Shown: positions 33,666-46,937, counted from the stretch's first letter. The stretch: 64,000 bases of DNA from Timema cristinae (GCA_039000515.1 JBCFYV010000001.1:12935928-12999927), one strand, 5' to 3'. Program-made: numbers and translations. Notes: generated by a model from the sequence alone, not told the origin.

Positions 33666-33813
33666 TGAACATTGATCTTGACTGCGCGGGGGGAGGGGAT
33701 TACTCCAGTCAAACAGGACGATTGCCACTGGTCCAGTTCTCATCCAACGAACCAACAAAATATCGGGCGAGGATTTGTAAAGCTCACCTTTAAACATTTA
33801 TGTCGATGTTAAC

Positions 33814-34300
33814 ATTAGAGATGGTACGTTCGAATGCTTGATTCTTCGAATCCCTCAAATACTAGAGATATTTGAGTTTACAAAAAGATCTAAAACAATC
33901 AAGGCATGAAGACATTGACTTGAAATAACACGTTTATGCAATTGGTTAAAATGATTAAATAGACTTATGTAATCAGGAAAATATAACAAAAAGCACAAAA
34001 TCGTATTAAAATAACAAATATACACAAAACGTGTTCTTTTTGTTCTATTCAGCATAATAGATTTGACAAACAAATAAAATAACAACTATCAAATGTACTA
34101 ACATGACTTATTTTTTAACAATTATTATTTTAAATAATTTCACTTTAACAAAACTCACAAATTTTTAAAGATTTAGAATAATTTTAGGTTTACATTCAAG
34201 AAGTTTAGGATCTGATTCATCTCTCTCTCTCTATTACCAATAAATTCATTTCACATTTTATCAATAAACTGAAATTACTTTTCCTGAAAATTAGACATAA
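33814..34300. mobile_element. Possible MITE related to 54128-54560
   Basis: Starts AGAGATGGTACGTTCGAATG. Its middle (CAATTGGTTAAAATGATTAA, ATAGACTTATGTAATCAGG, AAAGCACAAAATC) aligns with 54240-54340. A TAGNGATGG-type terminus suggests a hAT relative. The right end is not defined. It lies directly downstream of SPRYD7 and may contribute to its 3' UTR. Confidence 0.45.
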
Positions 34301-34448
34301 ATGACACACATAGTTTTCAGTACAAAACCTTGGTTGCTGCTATTGTAATATTTTCCATCACTGCGACGTTAAAATGTTTTTGGATTATATTGATTAATCT
34401 AGTTGGTTTCTTAACTATGGCAGCAATGAGCTTAGTATATATTTTTTA

Positions 34449-34692
34449 ACATTGCATCTTACTAGCCGTTCGGGTTATATGCTTAAGTACAAATTACGCC
34501 AATGGTATGAGGGATTAGGATTTGTACCCACGTTTGCATGGAGGGAGAGTGGAAAACCATTTAGGGGAAACCACTCTCAGTACACCCGACCGAGATCGAA
34601 CCTAGATCCCCCCCCCCCCCCTCCCTCTGCCATTGACAGTCTAAGTCTACAGCAAGAGTAGCGCATTAGACTGCGGCCACTGAGGTGAGTCT
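34449..34692 (-). mobile_element. SINE family A2 with internal poly(C)
   Basis: Shared tail (CCCGTTCGGGTTATATGC), body (GGAGGGAGAGTGGAAAACCA), B box and decayed head are all present on the minus strand. A C tract (about 34607-34622) has expanded inside the head. Confidence 0.85.
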
Positions 34693-34794
34693 GAGCTTGG
34701 CAATGATTTCAAATATACAAACTGTAAATATTAATTTTGGTTTGAAAGGACATAATTTGTCTCAAAACTCTAATGCAAATCTTTCATGATTCTT

Positions 34795-35270
34795 ACTACA
34801 GTCAAATTTTCATAGGAAAGAGCCTTTTACAAAATACCAACATATTGACTATGATTGCGGTCAACATTAATAACATTCTACCATATCAATTATTGTTAGT
34901 TTATATGTATTGAGGTGACCTGGCGATCTAAGAGTAAGGTGTCGGACTTATGTGCTGGGGGGTCCGGGGTTCAATCCTCGATCCCGGTACAGATTTATCT
35001 GATTACCAAACCCTTCCTTCACCTATGACAAGACGTGTAATAATCACAACTTGTGAATGTGTGGAATTTCATCTCACAATCACCCTACCATTACACATTA
35101 GCATAAGTGCCTATAACTTGAACGGGTAGTAAGATGCGGTGCTAATAATAATATATGTATTGATAATATCTATATAAAGTGACAACCTATAGATTACATA
35201 ACTTGATGTATGAATACATGAAAGTAGATCTAATAACTTCTGAAGCTGTCACATAGGGCTCTACCTATGT
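34795..35270 (+). repeat. Dispersed repeat family D, split by a SINE
   Basis: Parts at 34795-34913 and 35152-35270 together match 13185-13370 (GCGGTCAACATTAATAACA, TTGATAATATCTATATAAAG, AAAGTAGATCTAAT, AGCTGTCACATA). A family B SINE inserted in the middle, so this copy is older than that SINE. Confidence 0.7.
34914..35151 (+). mobile_element. SINE family B inside repeat D, with internal deletion
   Basis: Head GTGACCTGGCGATCTAAGAG, B box (GGGGTTCAATCCTCG) and shared tail. About 45 bp of the central block (GCCAGGC to GGTCC) are deleted. Target duplication TATATGTATTGA lies at 34902-34913 and 35152-35163. Confidence 0.93.
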
Positions 35271-35290
35271 AAGTTGATGTGTAGTTGGAT

Positions 35291-35780
35291 AGGGATGTAT
35301 TTGGGGTGGGGGGGGGGGAAGGTAATGGGTTAAGACATCTCAACAAGTGCAAGTTGCTTGGATATTTCGGAAACCTTTCATCCTAGAAATTTAAAACATA
35401 CATTGATTGATTGTTTGACCTTTTTCTGACTTAATATCAGGCTCTTGGGAATAAAGTATTTTACTAAATACTTTGGTCACCAATCATATCCATTGTCAAA
35501 TAAATATACCATAGTACTTTTTACCACAGAAGGTGGAAAAAAAAAGTTTTCCATTGCTTTAAAAACAATTAAAAGTTTATATTTACAAGTGAACCTATCA
35601 ATTAAACACAGAAAATTCATTGAACGTGTGACATTATTTTACATTTTCTTGTATTAAGACATCTTAATTTTTGTTTCAAAACTGTGTTAACTGCTACTTG
35701 AGGGTAGTTTATTACTAATTAATATCCAATTAAGATATTTATTTTTGAAAAACATTGAGTTGAAAGAACCAACACTTAAC
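35291..35780. other. Stretch without recognisable feature
   Basis: A G-rich run lies at about 35306-35319. An open frame at 35445-35657 is AT-biased and resembles no family I know. Confidence 0.35.
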
Positions 35781-36023
35781 CCCATTGGTGGCCGTGTAGT
35801 CTAAGGAGCTACTCTAGCGGTAGATTAGACTCCCGATGACGGAAAGATTGAGGGTTCGAATCTCACTCGGGTGGCTTTTCCAAATTCGCTTTCCACTCTT
35901 TCTACATGCAAATCCAGGTACATTTCCTACAAATATAACCTTCCTAATCCCTAAAACAATTAACTTAATTAACGCATAGGCGTATAACCCAAACAGATAG
36001 TGAGACACGGTGCTAAAAAAATA
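35781..36023 (+). mobile_element. SINE family A2
   Basis: Head CATTGGTGGCCGTGTAGTCT, GATTAGACTCCCGATGACGG, B box (GGGTTCGAATCTCACTCGG), body and tail (ACCCAAACAGATAGTGAGAC) with A-rich end. Confidence 0.83.
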
Positions 36024-36869
36024 AACTTGCCAACATTTTGGTAAACTGCTTAACAAATTAGTAATGTATGGCTAACTAGTTGAATTGTTTAAATACTGAA
36101 TCATTTATTAATTCCACTGTTTTAATGCCACAGATAGCATGGTTCTTCGCCTTTACTGCGCCATGTCGTCAATATTGGCACACTTTCTGTCACCCCCACT
36201 TGATGTGCATGCACCCAAACATCTCAGAATGTAATTTTATCTAAAGAGTCTTAAAAGAGATATTTATCAAAGTGTGATGCCCACAAGGATTGAACCAGAG
36301 ACTTGTTATATGTATTATAGTAAAGAAGCTTGGCACACTATTGCAGACTTGTTGTCAGACAGTAATTTATACACTAACTTAACATTTCAAGTGTGCATGT
36401 GAAGGCAGTATTTAGAGTAAAAAAATATATTTTTAAGTTCAAATTTTATAAAATTACTTCTGTTTGAAAAAAAACTACTGGTCTTACACTCTTCAAGTAC
36501 CAGACAATATTATCAATCCCTGGTTTACACTGCTACCACCACCACCCACTAAAAACATGTTTCTTTCATGTGAACATTAAGTGTTTAGTTCTATTTTTAA
36601 TATTCACTTTCCATTTGTCAACATTGGATATGATTTTATTTTGATTGTACTTAGTTTAGGATTTGTGATTAAACTTTCAGTATTTTCTTGTTAAAGTGTT
36701 GCTCGCAATAAGTATACAAAATTTACACTAAAGGGTTCTTAATCCAACTTAAAACTAACATTATTTAGAAGTTGGTAAGAAAAAAGGATTGCTCTAAGTA
36801 GAGCTGATTTGTCGCAGCAATTATATTGTAAAATTAGCCTTTAGTGCTGCCATCTTTTAAATATAAGTG
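36024..36869. other. Stretch without recognisable feature
   Basis: AT-rich, with short frames only; no repeat could be matched. Confidence 0.35.
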
Positions 36870-37372
36870 CAGGGGTGGACTGAGGCAGATTCTAAACAAC
36901 CCGAGAATACAAATATGACGGCCCTTAGCATATACTAATATCTGTGTTCCTCTGAAGCTATGTCTAGTTATAAGCTGAAGTGCAGACGCAAAGTATTTAT
37001 CTCTTTACTATTAGTTAATTTAATCCAGAGGCCATTTAAGATACATTATCTATTATCAGTTTCATGAGCCAAAATGTTTCTAAATGCTTATGCATTAACT
37101 GGATTTCTTTATTGATATATTTAAGTTTGTAAAATGATCCTCCACACATTACTTGTGTAGTTCACACTAAACAGTGAATTCACATTTAATGCCATCATAT
37201 ATGTTCACAAATGATGTATTCTGGACACATCTTACTTGCTCACTGAAACTTTTGATTAAAATTTAATAACAAATAACAATTTTAGATTGAATGAATTTAT
37301 TTATTTTAGTCTAAAGCAGTGGCGGCAGCCCGAATCAAACCGTCCCATCGAGATATGTCCCAGTCCACTCCT
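36870..37372. mobile_element. hAT-like non-autonomous transposon
   Basis: The left end CAGGGGTGGACTGAGGCAG and inverted right end CAGTCCACTCCT are flanked by similar 8-9 bp sequences (TATAAGTG and TATGAAGTG), consistent with a slightly decayed 8-bp duplication. The interior is AT-rich without transposase. A second hAT-type end, CAGTGGCGGCAGCC, lies at 37318 inside it. Confidence 0.7.
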
Positions 37373-38229
37373 TATGAAGTGAAATTAGTTTAGTTATGCT
37401 TTTTTATTTAAAATGTTAGCATTTAATTTCATAGCAAATTTATTTCCTGGTGCTTACTTAAAATGAGTCAAATTATTATGATCTGAGTTTATACAAAATA
37501 TTAACTTTTATTATTTATTTATGAAATAATGATAACTTTTCATAATCCTAATTACATTATTTGAAAATATAAAGTCCATTTTTCCAAGTCGAATCGAATG
37601 ATACAAGATATTCCTGAAGCAGAGTCTAAGTTTGAATAGTTTTAAAAATTGATAATGTTTTATAAAAATATACTTTACATGGTATATAAATTTAGGTATT
37701 AAATATAATTTAAAATATGCTATATTTCAAACAATGTATTTCGTCTTAAAATTATAAATTAAGCTATTTTCAGAAAATGTTATTTTATTTAGGTATTAGA
37801 TTTTAGTATGCAAGCATTAATTTGTGATGGAAATAACAGCATAAAAATAAGAAAAAACAAACATAAAAATATGTACTCTAACATTAAATGTTGTTTTTTT
37901 CTGCGAAGCTTTGTATTTGTGAAATCCAGCATATTACTCTTGAATCACAGTCAAAGTGAACGAATATTTGAAGAGAATTCAAAGTTTTCGAAACTTTAAT
38001 TCGTAGATGTAATCACTTTTACATATTTATAACTGCCAAGATGCAACAAAATTGTTTCAAATCGGCAGTGTATGAAGATTTTTCAGCCCTAAGTTGCCAG
38101 AATTGATTGACTGTAGACTTTTGTGTATCATTTAAAAGCTGTGTACTTACAATCTCTTGACAATTACGCTAGTCAACTTAAGCACCTTTGTTGTCAAATA
38201 AACTAATTACTTTAACAAGCGACTGTCGA
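37373..38229. other. AT-rich stretch without recognisable feature
   Basis: Strongly A/T-rich. The frame at 37808-37999 is Lys/Asn-rich and not credible as a gene. Confidence 0.35.
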
Positions 38230-40300
38230 TTCATTTGAACACTGCCCGGTCCTAGCTCTGGGTGGTGTGGACAGGGTGACTGACCACGGGTCTACCAGCC
38301 CCTTGTTCTGTTCCAGGTCATATCTAAACTAGCTTACTATCAGTTTGTCCTGATGCACAAATATTAACACGTTGCACCCTACACGACAGGAATCGAAGGA
38401 AGGGTTGCAAGTAAACATAACATAAATACAAGAATAGCGTACAATTTATTTAAGAGGGACAAAAAATATTAGTATAGCATACATCCTATTGACAAGGAAC
38501 CAAAAATAACAGAATAGCTGAAGGTAGAATATTACAGGATTTTGGTAGTTTAATAGCCAAGGGGCATTGATGTCAAGCAACAATGCTGCATTCTCAATAT
38601 CTCCTTGGACGGCCTTTAAACGGTCTCGATCAGCAGTTAGAGAAATTGGGAGTATGTGGTGAACATCCTACCCCACTGCCCCATGGGGGAGCCGTCCATA
38701 ATCCTGGATTATATGAATAAAACATTCAAATTAGGAATCCAGACGTGGGAAACGGTAAACTAAGATTAACAATCAAAGCTTATTCAGAAGGGTGTACAAT
38801 GCACCAAGTCACTAAGTCCAAAGTCTAAATAGATCTAACATTTAAGAACTGTGTGAGCCATTACAGCCAAGCACTAACATGGTACACTCTAAACGAGTGA
38901 CCACAACAATACACCAGAACAACAGTTAACTGGGGCCAGCGGCTAAGGCAGCCAACCTAATTAGGCCCTTAATCAATACCCAGCTCTCCCAAATGAAAGC
39001 AGGTAGCTGTTCACATACATAGCCCTCTGTTCAATACCCATAGTTACCCAAACGCACCAGCGTAATAAAAGCAGTAATAATAATTGCAACCCAAGGTTGC
39101 TCCTAAAACCTTGGGCAACAGGATTACCTACCTAGTGGCTAACTAGCACACTATTATAAATAAGAATAGTATTGCACGCATACACATCTTAGGTTTCACA
39201 GAATAAGTTGGCTACCTAATCCTATAACCCTAAGTACCACAATAGGTAATATGAACCAGCCCTTAGTTCAGAGAATACAGAGGCCTGGCTCTGTTCTACC
39301 TGTCAACAAGTCCGCAGTGAGCTTGAGCCAGCTAAAGGTTCACAACAAAACTGTATATAGGACGTCCAATAGCCCTACAGCTAGGGACCCTACCCAGTGA
39401 CTAGGTTTAGCCTAGCCCGCCTAGATACGACATCTGATGACTCTTCCTATACCAGCCCGCTAGCTCTGGAGGTAGAGTAAGCGCCAAGTCTCTCGTCCCG
39501 CGCACTCAGCAAGGGTGCAGTCCAAACGGCCCTGCGGCATACCAGATTGGCACCATGAGTAGACAAGTGGGCGTGTACCAAGAAGGCACACGAAGCGGAG
39601 CCGACGGAGGGTACCTCTGTGGTACCAAGTGTAGACGAAAGGCGTAGCTGCTAGCAACGATCTGCAGGTCAAAGTGAGTTGTACTTCCACTTCATCAACA
39701 GTAGTGGATGGTTAGTAATCGAATCAAATGCGGCGGGGGGCTAGCTCCGGCGAGCCCGAGGTTCCCGTCCGCTGGAGACCATACTGATCGACAAGGATAG
39801 CGACCGCCAGCTGTGGCGCAGGATGACCCGGCGAAACGTTAAACAAACGTACTGTCCCTTATCCAACATCGAAGCCCCAGTCTTTGGTGTGGAATATTGA
39901 CCGTTCATTGCTTGTCCAAATTAAACTAAATTGAAGGGCTCCGACTCTGAAACTAGCACAATCAGGCGAGTCAAGGAGACGGGTGAAGAGTCGAGCCCGT
40001 CCCAGTTCGGGACTATTACTAATGCTGTGTCGAGAGACGGAGCTAAGAGCAGAGCCCGTCCCAGCTCTAGATTACTTTTATAAACTGTGTGTGTAGAGAC
40101 GGGGCGAAGAATCGAAAAAGAGGGGATAGAAGAAACATTAGAAGGTCGAATATAGTGGCTCGTCCATGGAAGGATAATTTAGGAGAGTAAATCGATTGAG
40201 GATCGTAGAAGATCATGGAGGATAATAATAGGCGGGCTTGAGCTTGAGGCCTCCAAAGGGAGCCAAGTTTAATGAATATTAGCTACTTCTTTCGGAGGCT
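38230..40300. other. GC-richer block of unknown nature, no long frame
   Basis: Compositionally distinct from both flanks: CpG-containing, many CTAG/CCTA words (TAGCCCTACAGCTAGGGACC), and GC-rich around 39470-39840. The longest frame (minus, 39690-39460, 76 aa) matches nothing I know. No long direct terminal repeats, tRNA primer site or inverted ends were found by eye. It could be a non-coding RNA gene, a decayed LTR element interior or a segmental insertion. Confidence 0.3.
39955..40110. repeat. Imperfect tandem duplication, about 65-70 bp
   Basis: Two to three diverged units around GAGACGGGTGAAGAGTCGAG, GAGCCCGTCCCAG and a trailing GTGTCGAGAGACGG lie at the right part of the GC-richer block. 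Confidence 0.6.
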
Positions 40301-40667
40301 ATGAAACCATTAACTTGTGCGAGATAATGTTAATTAGCTCGGTACAACGTTAATAGTGTCGGTTGCAGCTGATAAGTCATGTTCCTTTAGATAAGTCCAA
40401 TCAATACTTGAATGTTATTTTGTTGTGGTAGAGATAAAGCCTGCATTGAGATATTGTTCAATTATGTGATCTTGTTTCAAAGCTTTATATACCCAAGTTA
40501 TTAGCATGGCCTGGTCTTGATGACCAAAAATTATATAAGAAAACTACCCAAAAATAAACAAAAAATTAGAAGTTAATGCACATGGCTGAATCAAACACAC
40601 GCTTTACAAACATAAAATAAAATATATAGGTAATGAACAACCAAACTCATGCATTCTGTTAAATATA

Positions 40668-41034
40668 TTTATTTAGCACTGCTTCTTACTACCCGTTCGG
40701 GTTATACGCTTGCTAATTATAACTTTGATTTACAAATATCTTCTTCAGAAGTAATAACTGCCCCCTCCCAACGCAACCCTCTCCAGCCTAGTATATATAT
40801 ATATTTTTTTAACTGTTCATATTATATGCATATATACTAATTACACTAATGTGTTAAGAATCAAGAAGGTTGAATTGTTGAGGAAGTGTACCCGCATTAC
40901 ACGGAGAGTGGAAAACCATTTAGGAAATGTATACCCCAGTACACATGACTGGGATACAACCCTGATCTTGTCTTCAACAGTCTAGTCTATTGCGGGATTA
41001 TCACTTAGACCATGCGGCCACCGAAACGGGTCAC
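40668..41034 (-). mobile_element. SINE A2 with an interrupted tail
   Basis: A full diverged A2 copy (40805-41034, head CCGTTTCGGTGGCCGCATGG on the minus strand) is preceded at 40668-40716 by a shared SINE tail (CCCGTTCGGGTTATACGC). About 90 bp of unrelated sequence ending in a TA run lies between them. It is either one SINE split by an insertion in its tail or two adjacent SINEs. Confidence 0.75.
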
Positions 41035-41343
41035 AAAGGATACAAAGTTCGTGGCCTGCATTATCTTAAATTTTTGATGATTGTATGTTTAGTATTTATA
41101 CATTTATTTGATATTAATATTTAAAAAAAATATATTTATTCAACATAAATGCTTAGAAATGCCTCAAAAATGACACGAACCAAGAAAATATGACCTATAA
41201 AAAACCTTTTCCCAACCAAGGGATCACAAAGATAATTTATGTTCACATGAGCATTCTTTGGGTCACATTATTAGAGAGCTATATCTACAGAACCCTGATC
41301 CATAGAAGTTGGTCAAATCTTTTTTAACTTTATAAGAACTAGT

Positions 41344-41640
41344 CAGGTGACCTGGCAGTCTAGGGGTAAGGTGTCAAATTTCTGTGCTGGGGGTCCGGGG
41401 TTCAATCCTCACTCCCGGCACAGATTTATCTGATTGCCAAACCCTTCCTTTACCTCTGACAAGACGTGTATTAATCACAACTTGTGAATGTGAGGAATGC
41501 AAGGCCTCCACCATGGTTTGGATTCCACGTTAAACTGTAGTTCCTCCATTTAATCTCGCAATCACCCTACCATTACACATTAGCTTAAGTGCATATAGCC
41601 CGAACAGGTAGTAAGACGCGGTGCTAATTATAATAAAAAT
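41344..41640 (+). mobile_element. SINE family B, full length
   Basis: Head GTGACCTGGCAGTCTAGGGG, B box, central block and shared tail (CCCGAACAGGTAGTAAGACG) ending TAATTATAATAA. No clean target duplication. Confidence 0.88.
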
Positions 41641-42049
41641 TAGTCTGTACGAGATCAAGTGTCTGACTATCTCATTGATTGGCATGGCCAAATGATTAAG
41701 GATACAGACAGTGGACAGTCTGTAAAAGAGGCTTAAGGTGAACTTCCAAGCCCCTCTCTTGGCAACAATGACACAGCCCAGGTTTGCCAACATTATGATT
41801 ACAATTGCCAGGCTAATGTTAGAGTTCTAGTACTTTGTAGCGGTAAGGGGAGCTTTGAGTTATAATAATGAGGCTATTAAATGAGATAAAAAAAACTGGC
41901 GGCTATAATATTTGATTCAAGTACACGTCTTTAACAATTCTCTTTGGTTGAGGGAACTTTGTTTTTGTTATTGGGATGTTATTGTTAAATCGCATTTAAA
42001 TCAACAAAATTGATCATAATTAACATTTAAAAGATCAAGTTAACAAATT

Positions 42050-42530
42050 CACTAACAGATTCATTGACATAAAAAAAAGGCTTATGACACAGTATTAAGA
42101 GAAAGTATATGGTTGGGTTTAAGAATAATTATAATATTTAGCACCGCGTCTTACTACCCGTTCGGGTTATACGCTTTAAGTACTAATTACGCTAATGGAT
42201 TAGGAATTGGGAAGGTTGAATTAGAGGAAGTGAACCCGCATTTGCGTGAAAGGAGAGTGGAAAACCATTTAGGGAAAACCACCCCCAGTTCACCCGACCG
42301 AGATTCGAACCTCGATCTCCCCGTCCTCAGCAGTCGAGCTCAACACGACAAGCGCGTTAGCCAACTACGCCACCGAGGCGGGTGGGTTTAAGAAAAAGGG
42401 GAGTTGGTGAAGGAACTAAAAATTGTGTAAGAATAGATAATAAACATTCTGGTTGGTTACAAATGGAAAGGGGAGTGAGACAGGGAAGAGTTTCTTCTTC
42501 TCTGCCTGTATCCAGTATTATAAGCAGTCA
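42050..42530 (+). mobile_element. LINE reverse transcriptase fragment split by a SINE
   Basis: Plus-strand pieces 42050-42113 and 42395-42530 give [20 protein letters not shown], then NKHSGWLQMERGVRQGRVSS, two adjoining reverse transcriptase blocks. One extra A in a poly(A) run shifts the frame before KKAYDT. The SINE at 42126-42382 sits between them. Confidence 0.85.
42126..42382 (-). mobile_element. SINE family A, full length, inside LINE coding sequence
   Basis: The minus-strand head CCGCCTCGGTGGCGTAGTTG, B box (GGTTCGAATCTCGG), body and shared tail (CCCGAACGGGTAGTAAGACG) are nearly identical to the copies at 46547-46827 and 45247-45499, so it is young. Target duplication TGGGTTTAAGAA lies at 42114-42125 and 42383-42394, inside LINE coding sequence. 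Confidence 0.95.
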
Positions 42531-42559
42531 GCTTCTCTAGGTTTTGTCTTATTTTTAAC

Positions 42560-43050
42560 TGTCCCATAATATATTTTCTTGTTTCCTCTGCAGTTGTCTT
42601 TTAGATTCTAAACAAAATCTCCCCAAGAATTCTTCTTTGCAAACTTAATCATTTTCCCCCACTGCATTGGTAAGACATTTCCATTTTTCTTCCTCCTCCT
42701 CTTCTGTTCTGTCTTAAAACCACTCTATCCATGCTTTGTTTTTCTTTTTTACAGCTTCAGCTATGCGCTCATTCCACGATGGTGTTTCCTTTTCCTTCCT
42801 ATTTCTTGATGTTCTTGCACATGTCCTTTCTGGTGCTGTTCTGAATCTTCTCCTTTCTTCTTCCATTGTTCTTACTTCATCGTTGGGCAAATCAATCTTT
42901 ACTGTGTCTTGGAATGCTTCTCTCATCCCTCTATCTGCCAGTTTACAACACATTATCACACATGCAACAGAAACATGGACAGTGAATGTCAAGGTGCCAA
43001 TCCACAATTCTGTGCGTGAACAATTGTGCAGCACGAGCCTCAACTGTTCA
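42560..43050 (-). mobile_element. LINE fragment, region before the reverse transcriptase, inverted
   Basis: The minus strand reads KLADRGMREAFQDTVKIDLP, then RTMEEERRRFRTAPERT and ETPSWNERIAEAVKKKNKAW. This is the linker of a non-LTR element between endonuclease and reverse transcriptase, and continues downstream in other frames. It is opposite in direction to the pieces on either side, so the copy is rearranged. Confidence 0.75.
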
Positions 43051-43284
43051 TGAACAATGTCCGTGTACCAAAGTTGAGAATTATTTGTGCTTCACCAAGA
43101 ATTTAGTATCCACCATCAGAGACTACAGTGCCTGAAGTTTTGGATGAGTTTATTTTTTGCTTTTCCTGTCTGTCTTGCGTTTAAATTATTTTCCATTTCC
43201 TCTGTATTTCTGTGCTTTCACAGTCAAACTTTCGACCTAACTATTGATTTGCGTCGTGTTTTTTTATTGCGATTTTTGTAATTT

Positions 43285-43655
43285 GCATCAGATAGATGTG
43301 ACACACAGTGCAGCTTCACGATGGATCAGCACCTTAAGAGAAACTAGGAAAGTGGAGGCCATGGGAATTAAGTTATCTGGGAAAGAGTTGGAGTACATGA
43401 GATAGAAGAGGAAGCAAGGATGAGATGATGTGGGCATGTAATGAGGCGGAAAGGAGAGAATGCCAAAGAGAAGAATAGAGATGGAGAATGTAGGAATAAG
43501 ACTGCAAAGGAGACTAAGAAAAAGATGGGAGGAGGAGATAACAGAAAGTGTGCAAGTGAGAGGAGAATAATGGTGGAAGGGCAGAGAAAGATGGAGACAT
43601 TTCACTAAACTGACCCGGCCACAGGCTGGAAACAGTTGTTGATGATGTTGATGAT
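43285..43655 (+). mobile_element. LINE 3' end
   Basis: Aligns with the inverted 3' end of 9772-11345 (GAGGAAGCAAGGATGAGATG, GGGCATGTAATGAGGCGGAA, CTAAACTGACCCGGCCACAG, AACAGTTGTTGATGATG). It terminates in a GATGATG-type simple repeat. Frames are broken. Confidence 0.85.
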
Positions 43656-44097
43656 GCATTGGAATATTAATGAAATTGACACAACCATTGGACAGTTAAA
43701 TATGTTTAATAATCTTTAATTAAAAGTTTGCTTTTTGTGTTATTAAAAATATATTTTTTATTAATGTTGTGCTTCCCTAACATATTCATTATTCTCTACA
43801 AACAGTTATCAAAATATACATTACATGTTAAAAGTTGTATTAAGGCTTATGAAGAGCGGGAGTGGGGCTCTCAACACATTTTAATTTGATTAATTAATAG
43901 TTAATCTCATTTTAACAGTAACTTAAGCCTTTGTTTTAACTAACTAGCGTTACAACTAGAGCAAACAATTCTTGAACTGGAGAGAACACACCAAGTCACA
44001 GTCATAGTTACAGGAAAACTAGTTTTAAGAGAGTTGTCTCCTGGAACTTGGTACACTCAGTTTACCTTGAATCATTACAATATGATCCTATCTTACA

Positions 44098-44533
44098 CAG
44101 AAGCGGATTTACACTAAAGGCCCACTAGACACGGACCTAGGGGCGGCACATTTTGGATAACATTATCTTTATGTTTACTTTAATATTGTTTTTATTAATT
44201 AATTTAAAAATTATTGACAAACATTATCAGAATAGTTCAAGTTTAGGTCAGAACGACAATATTTATTTTTAAATAACTGTACTTTGCAATCGCTTTGTAA
44301 CTGAAGTCAGTCTCCCTTCTTCATAATGTTAATTCAAGTTAATGTAGGTCATGCACATTGTACATGTCTGAATATCTTTCGTAGAAATCTTTTCTTGAAT
44401 ACTAACTCCCCCCCCCCCGCCAACCCCTATTTCCACCAAAACTTCCTAAATCCCTTGGGGGGGAAAAAAATAATGGGGAGGGCACATATTATATTTGTGC
44501 CTAGGGGCGCAAAAATTTTTAAATCCGCCACTG
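44098..44533. mobile_element. hAT-like MITE
   Basis: Ends CAGAAGCGGATTTACACTAA and the complement of CAGTGGCGGATTTAAAAATT, with subterminal CCTAGGGGCG in both arms. Flanking ATCTTACA and ATATTATA agree at 6 of 8 bases, a plausible old 8-bp duplication. A poly(C) tract lies inside at about 44409. Confidence 0.82.
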
Positions 44534-44597
44534 ATATTATAAACTGTACCATAGTCAATTTACACCTGCTATCTTTCCGGGTAGGAAGTTTTTTTTT

Positions 44598-44742
44598 ACC
44601 GCAGCTCTATACTAAGTATGCTAATAGAGACAGGATGAGGAACGTCGTATTTAAAGGAAATGTATGGAGGGAAAAGATTTAAGAAAAAGCACCCTAGTAA
44701 ACCCGATCAGGATTATAATCGATATTCCCCTTCATCGGCGTC
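44598..44742 (-). mobile_element. SINE A2 remnant
   Basis: Decayed body (TGGAGGGAAAAGATTTAAGA) and B-box/head remnants (CCCGATCAGGATTATAATCG) match the A2 layout on the minus strand. The tail is barely recognisable. Confidence 0.5.
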
Positions 44743-44769
44743 TAGGATATTAAGACTTAACAAAGCGAG

Positions 44770-46334
<1,565 letters not shown>

Positions 46335-46505
46335 TCTGCATTAGACCAGGCTGCTGAGTTTGTATCTTGGTCGGGTGTACCGAAGGTTTTCTAAATGGTT
46401 TACCAATCTCCCTCCAAGCAAATATGGGCTAATTTATTATCTATTAATTTTACCTTCCCCATCCTTACCCCATTAGTGTAAATATGCATAAAGCCTGAAC
46501 AGCAA
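46335..46505 (+). mobile_element. SINE A2 remnant, 5'-truncated
   Basis: Contains TATCTTGGTCGGGTGTACCG, CTAAATGGTTTACCAATCTC, CCCTCCAAGCAAATATGGG and a decayed tail (AAAGCCTGAACAGC) in SINE order. Confidence 0.6.
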
Positions 46506-46546
46506 ATACCCTAATTTTCTCATCAATGGACATCTGGCAGCTTGAA

Positions 46547-46827
46547 TAATATAATAATAATAATAATAATAAATAATAATAATAAGCACCGCGTCTTACT
46601 ACCTGTTCAGGTTATACGCTTTAAGTACTAATTACGCTAATGGATTAGGAATTGGGAAGGTTGAATTAGAGGAAGTGAACCCGCATTTTATTGGAGGGAG
46701 AGTGGAAAACATTTAGGAAAAAACCACCCCCAGTTCACCCGACCGAGATTCGAACCTCAATCTCCCCGTCCTCAGCAGTCAAGCTCTACACGACAAGCGC
46801 GTTAGCCAACTACGCCGCCGAGGCGGG
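46547..46827 (-). mobile_element. SINE family A, full length
   Basis: Minus-strand head CCGCCTCGGCGGCGTAGTTG, B box, body and shared tail (CCTGAACAGGTAGTAAGACG; compensating changes keep the stem-loop) with a long AAT-type microsatellite. Target duplication TGGCAGCTTGAA lies at 46535-46546 and 46828-46839. Confidence 0.95.
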
Positions 46828-46937
46828 TGGCAGCTTGAAACATTACAATGTATGCGTTCATATAACACGTCATCTGATTTGACTGTCACTTTTGATAGAT
46901 ATTATCAATAATTATAAAATAAAAATAAAGAAAGATG

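Noticed and set aside
39460..39690. 76-aa minus-strand frame in the GC-richer block
   Set aside because: Length is expected by chance at this base composition and no homology is apparent.
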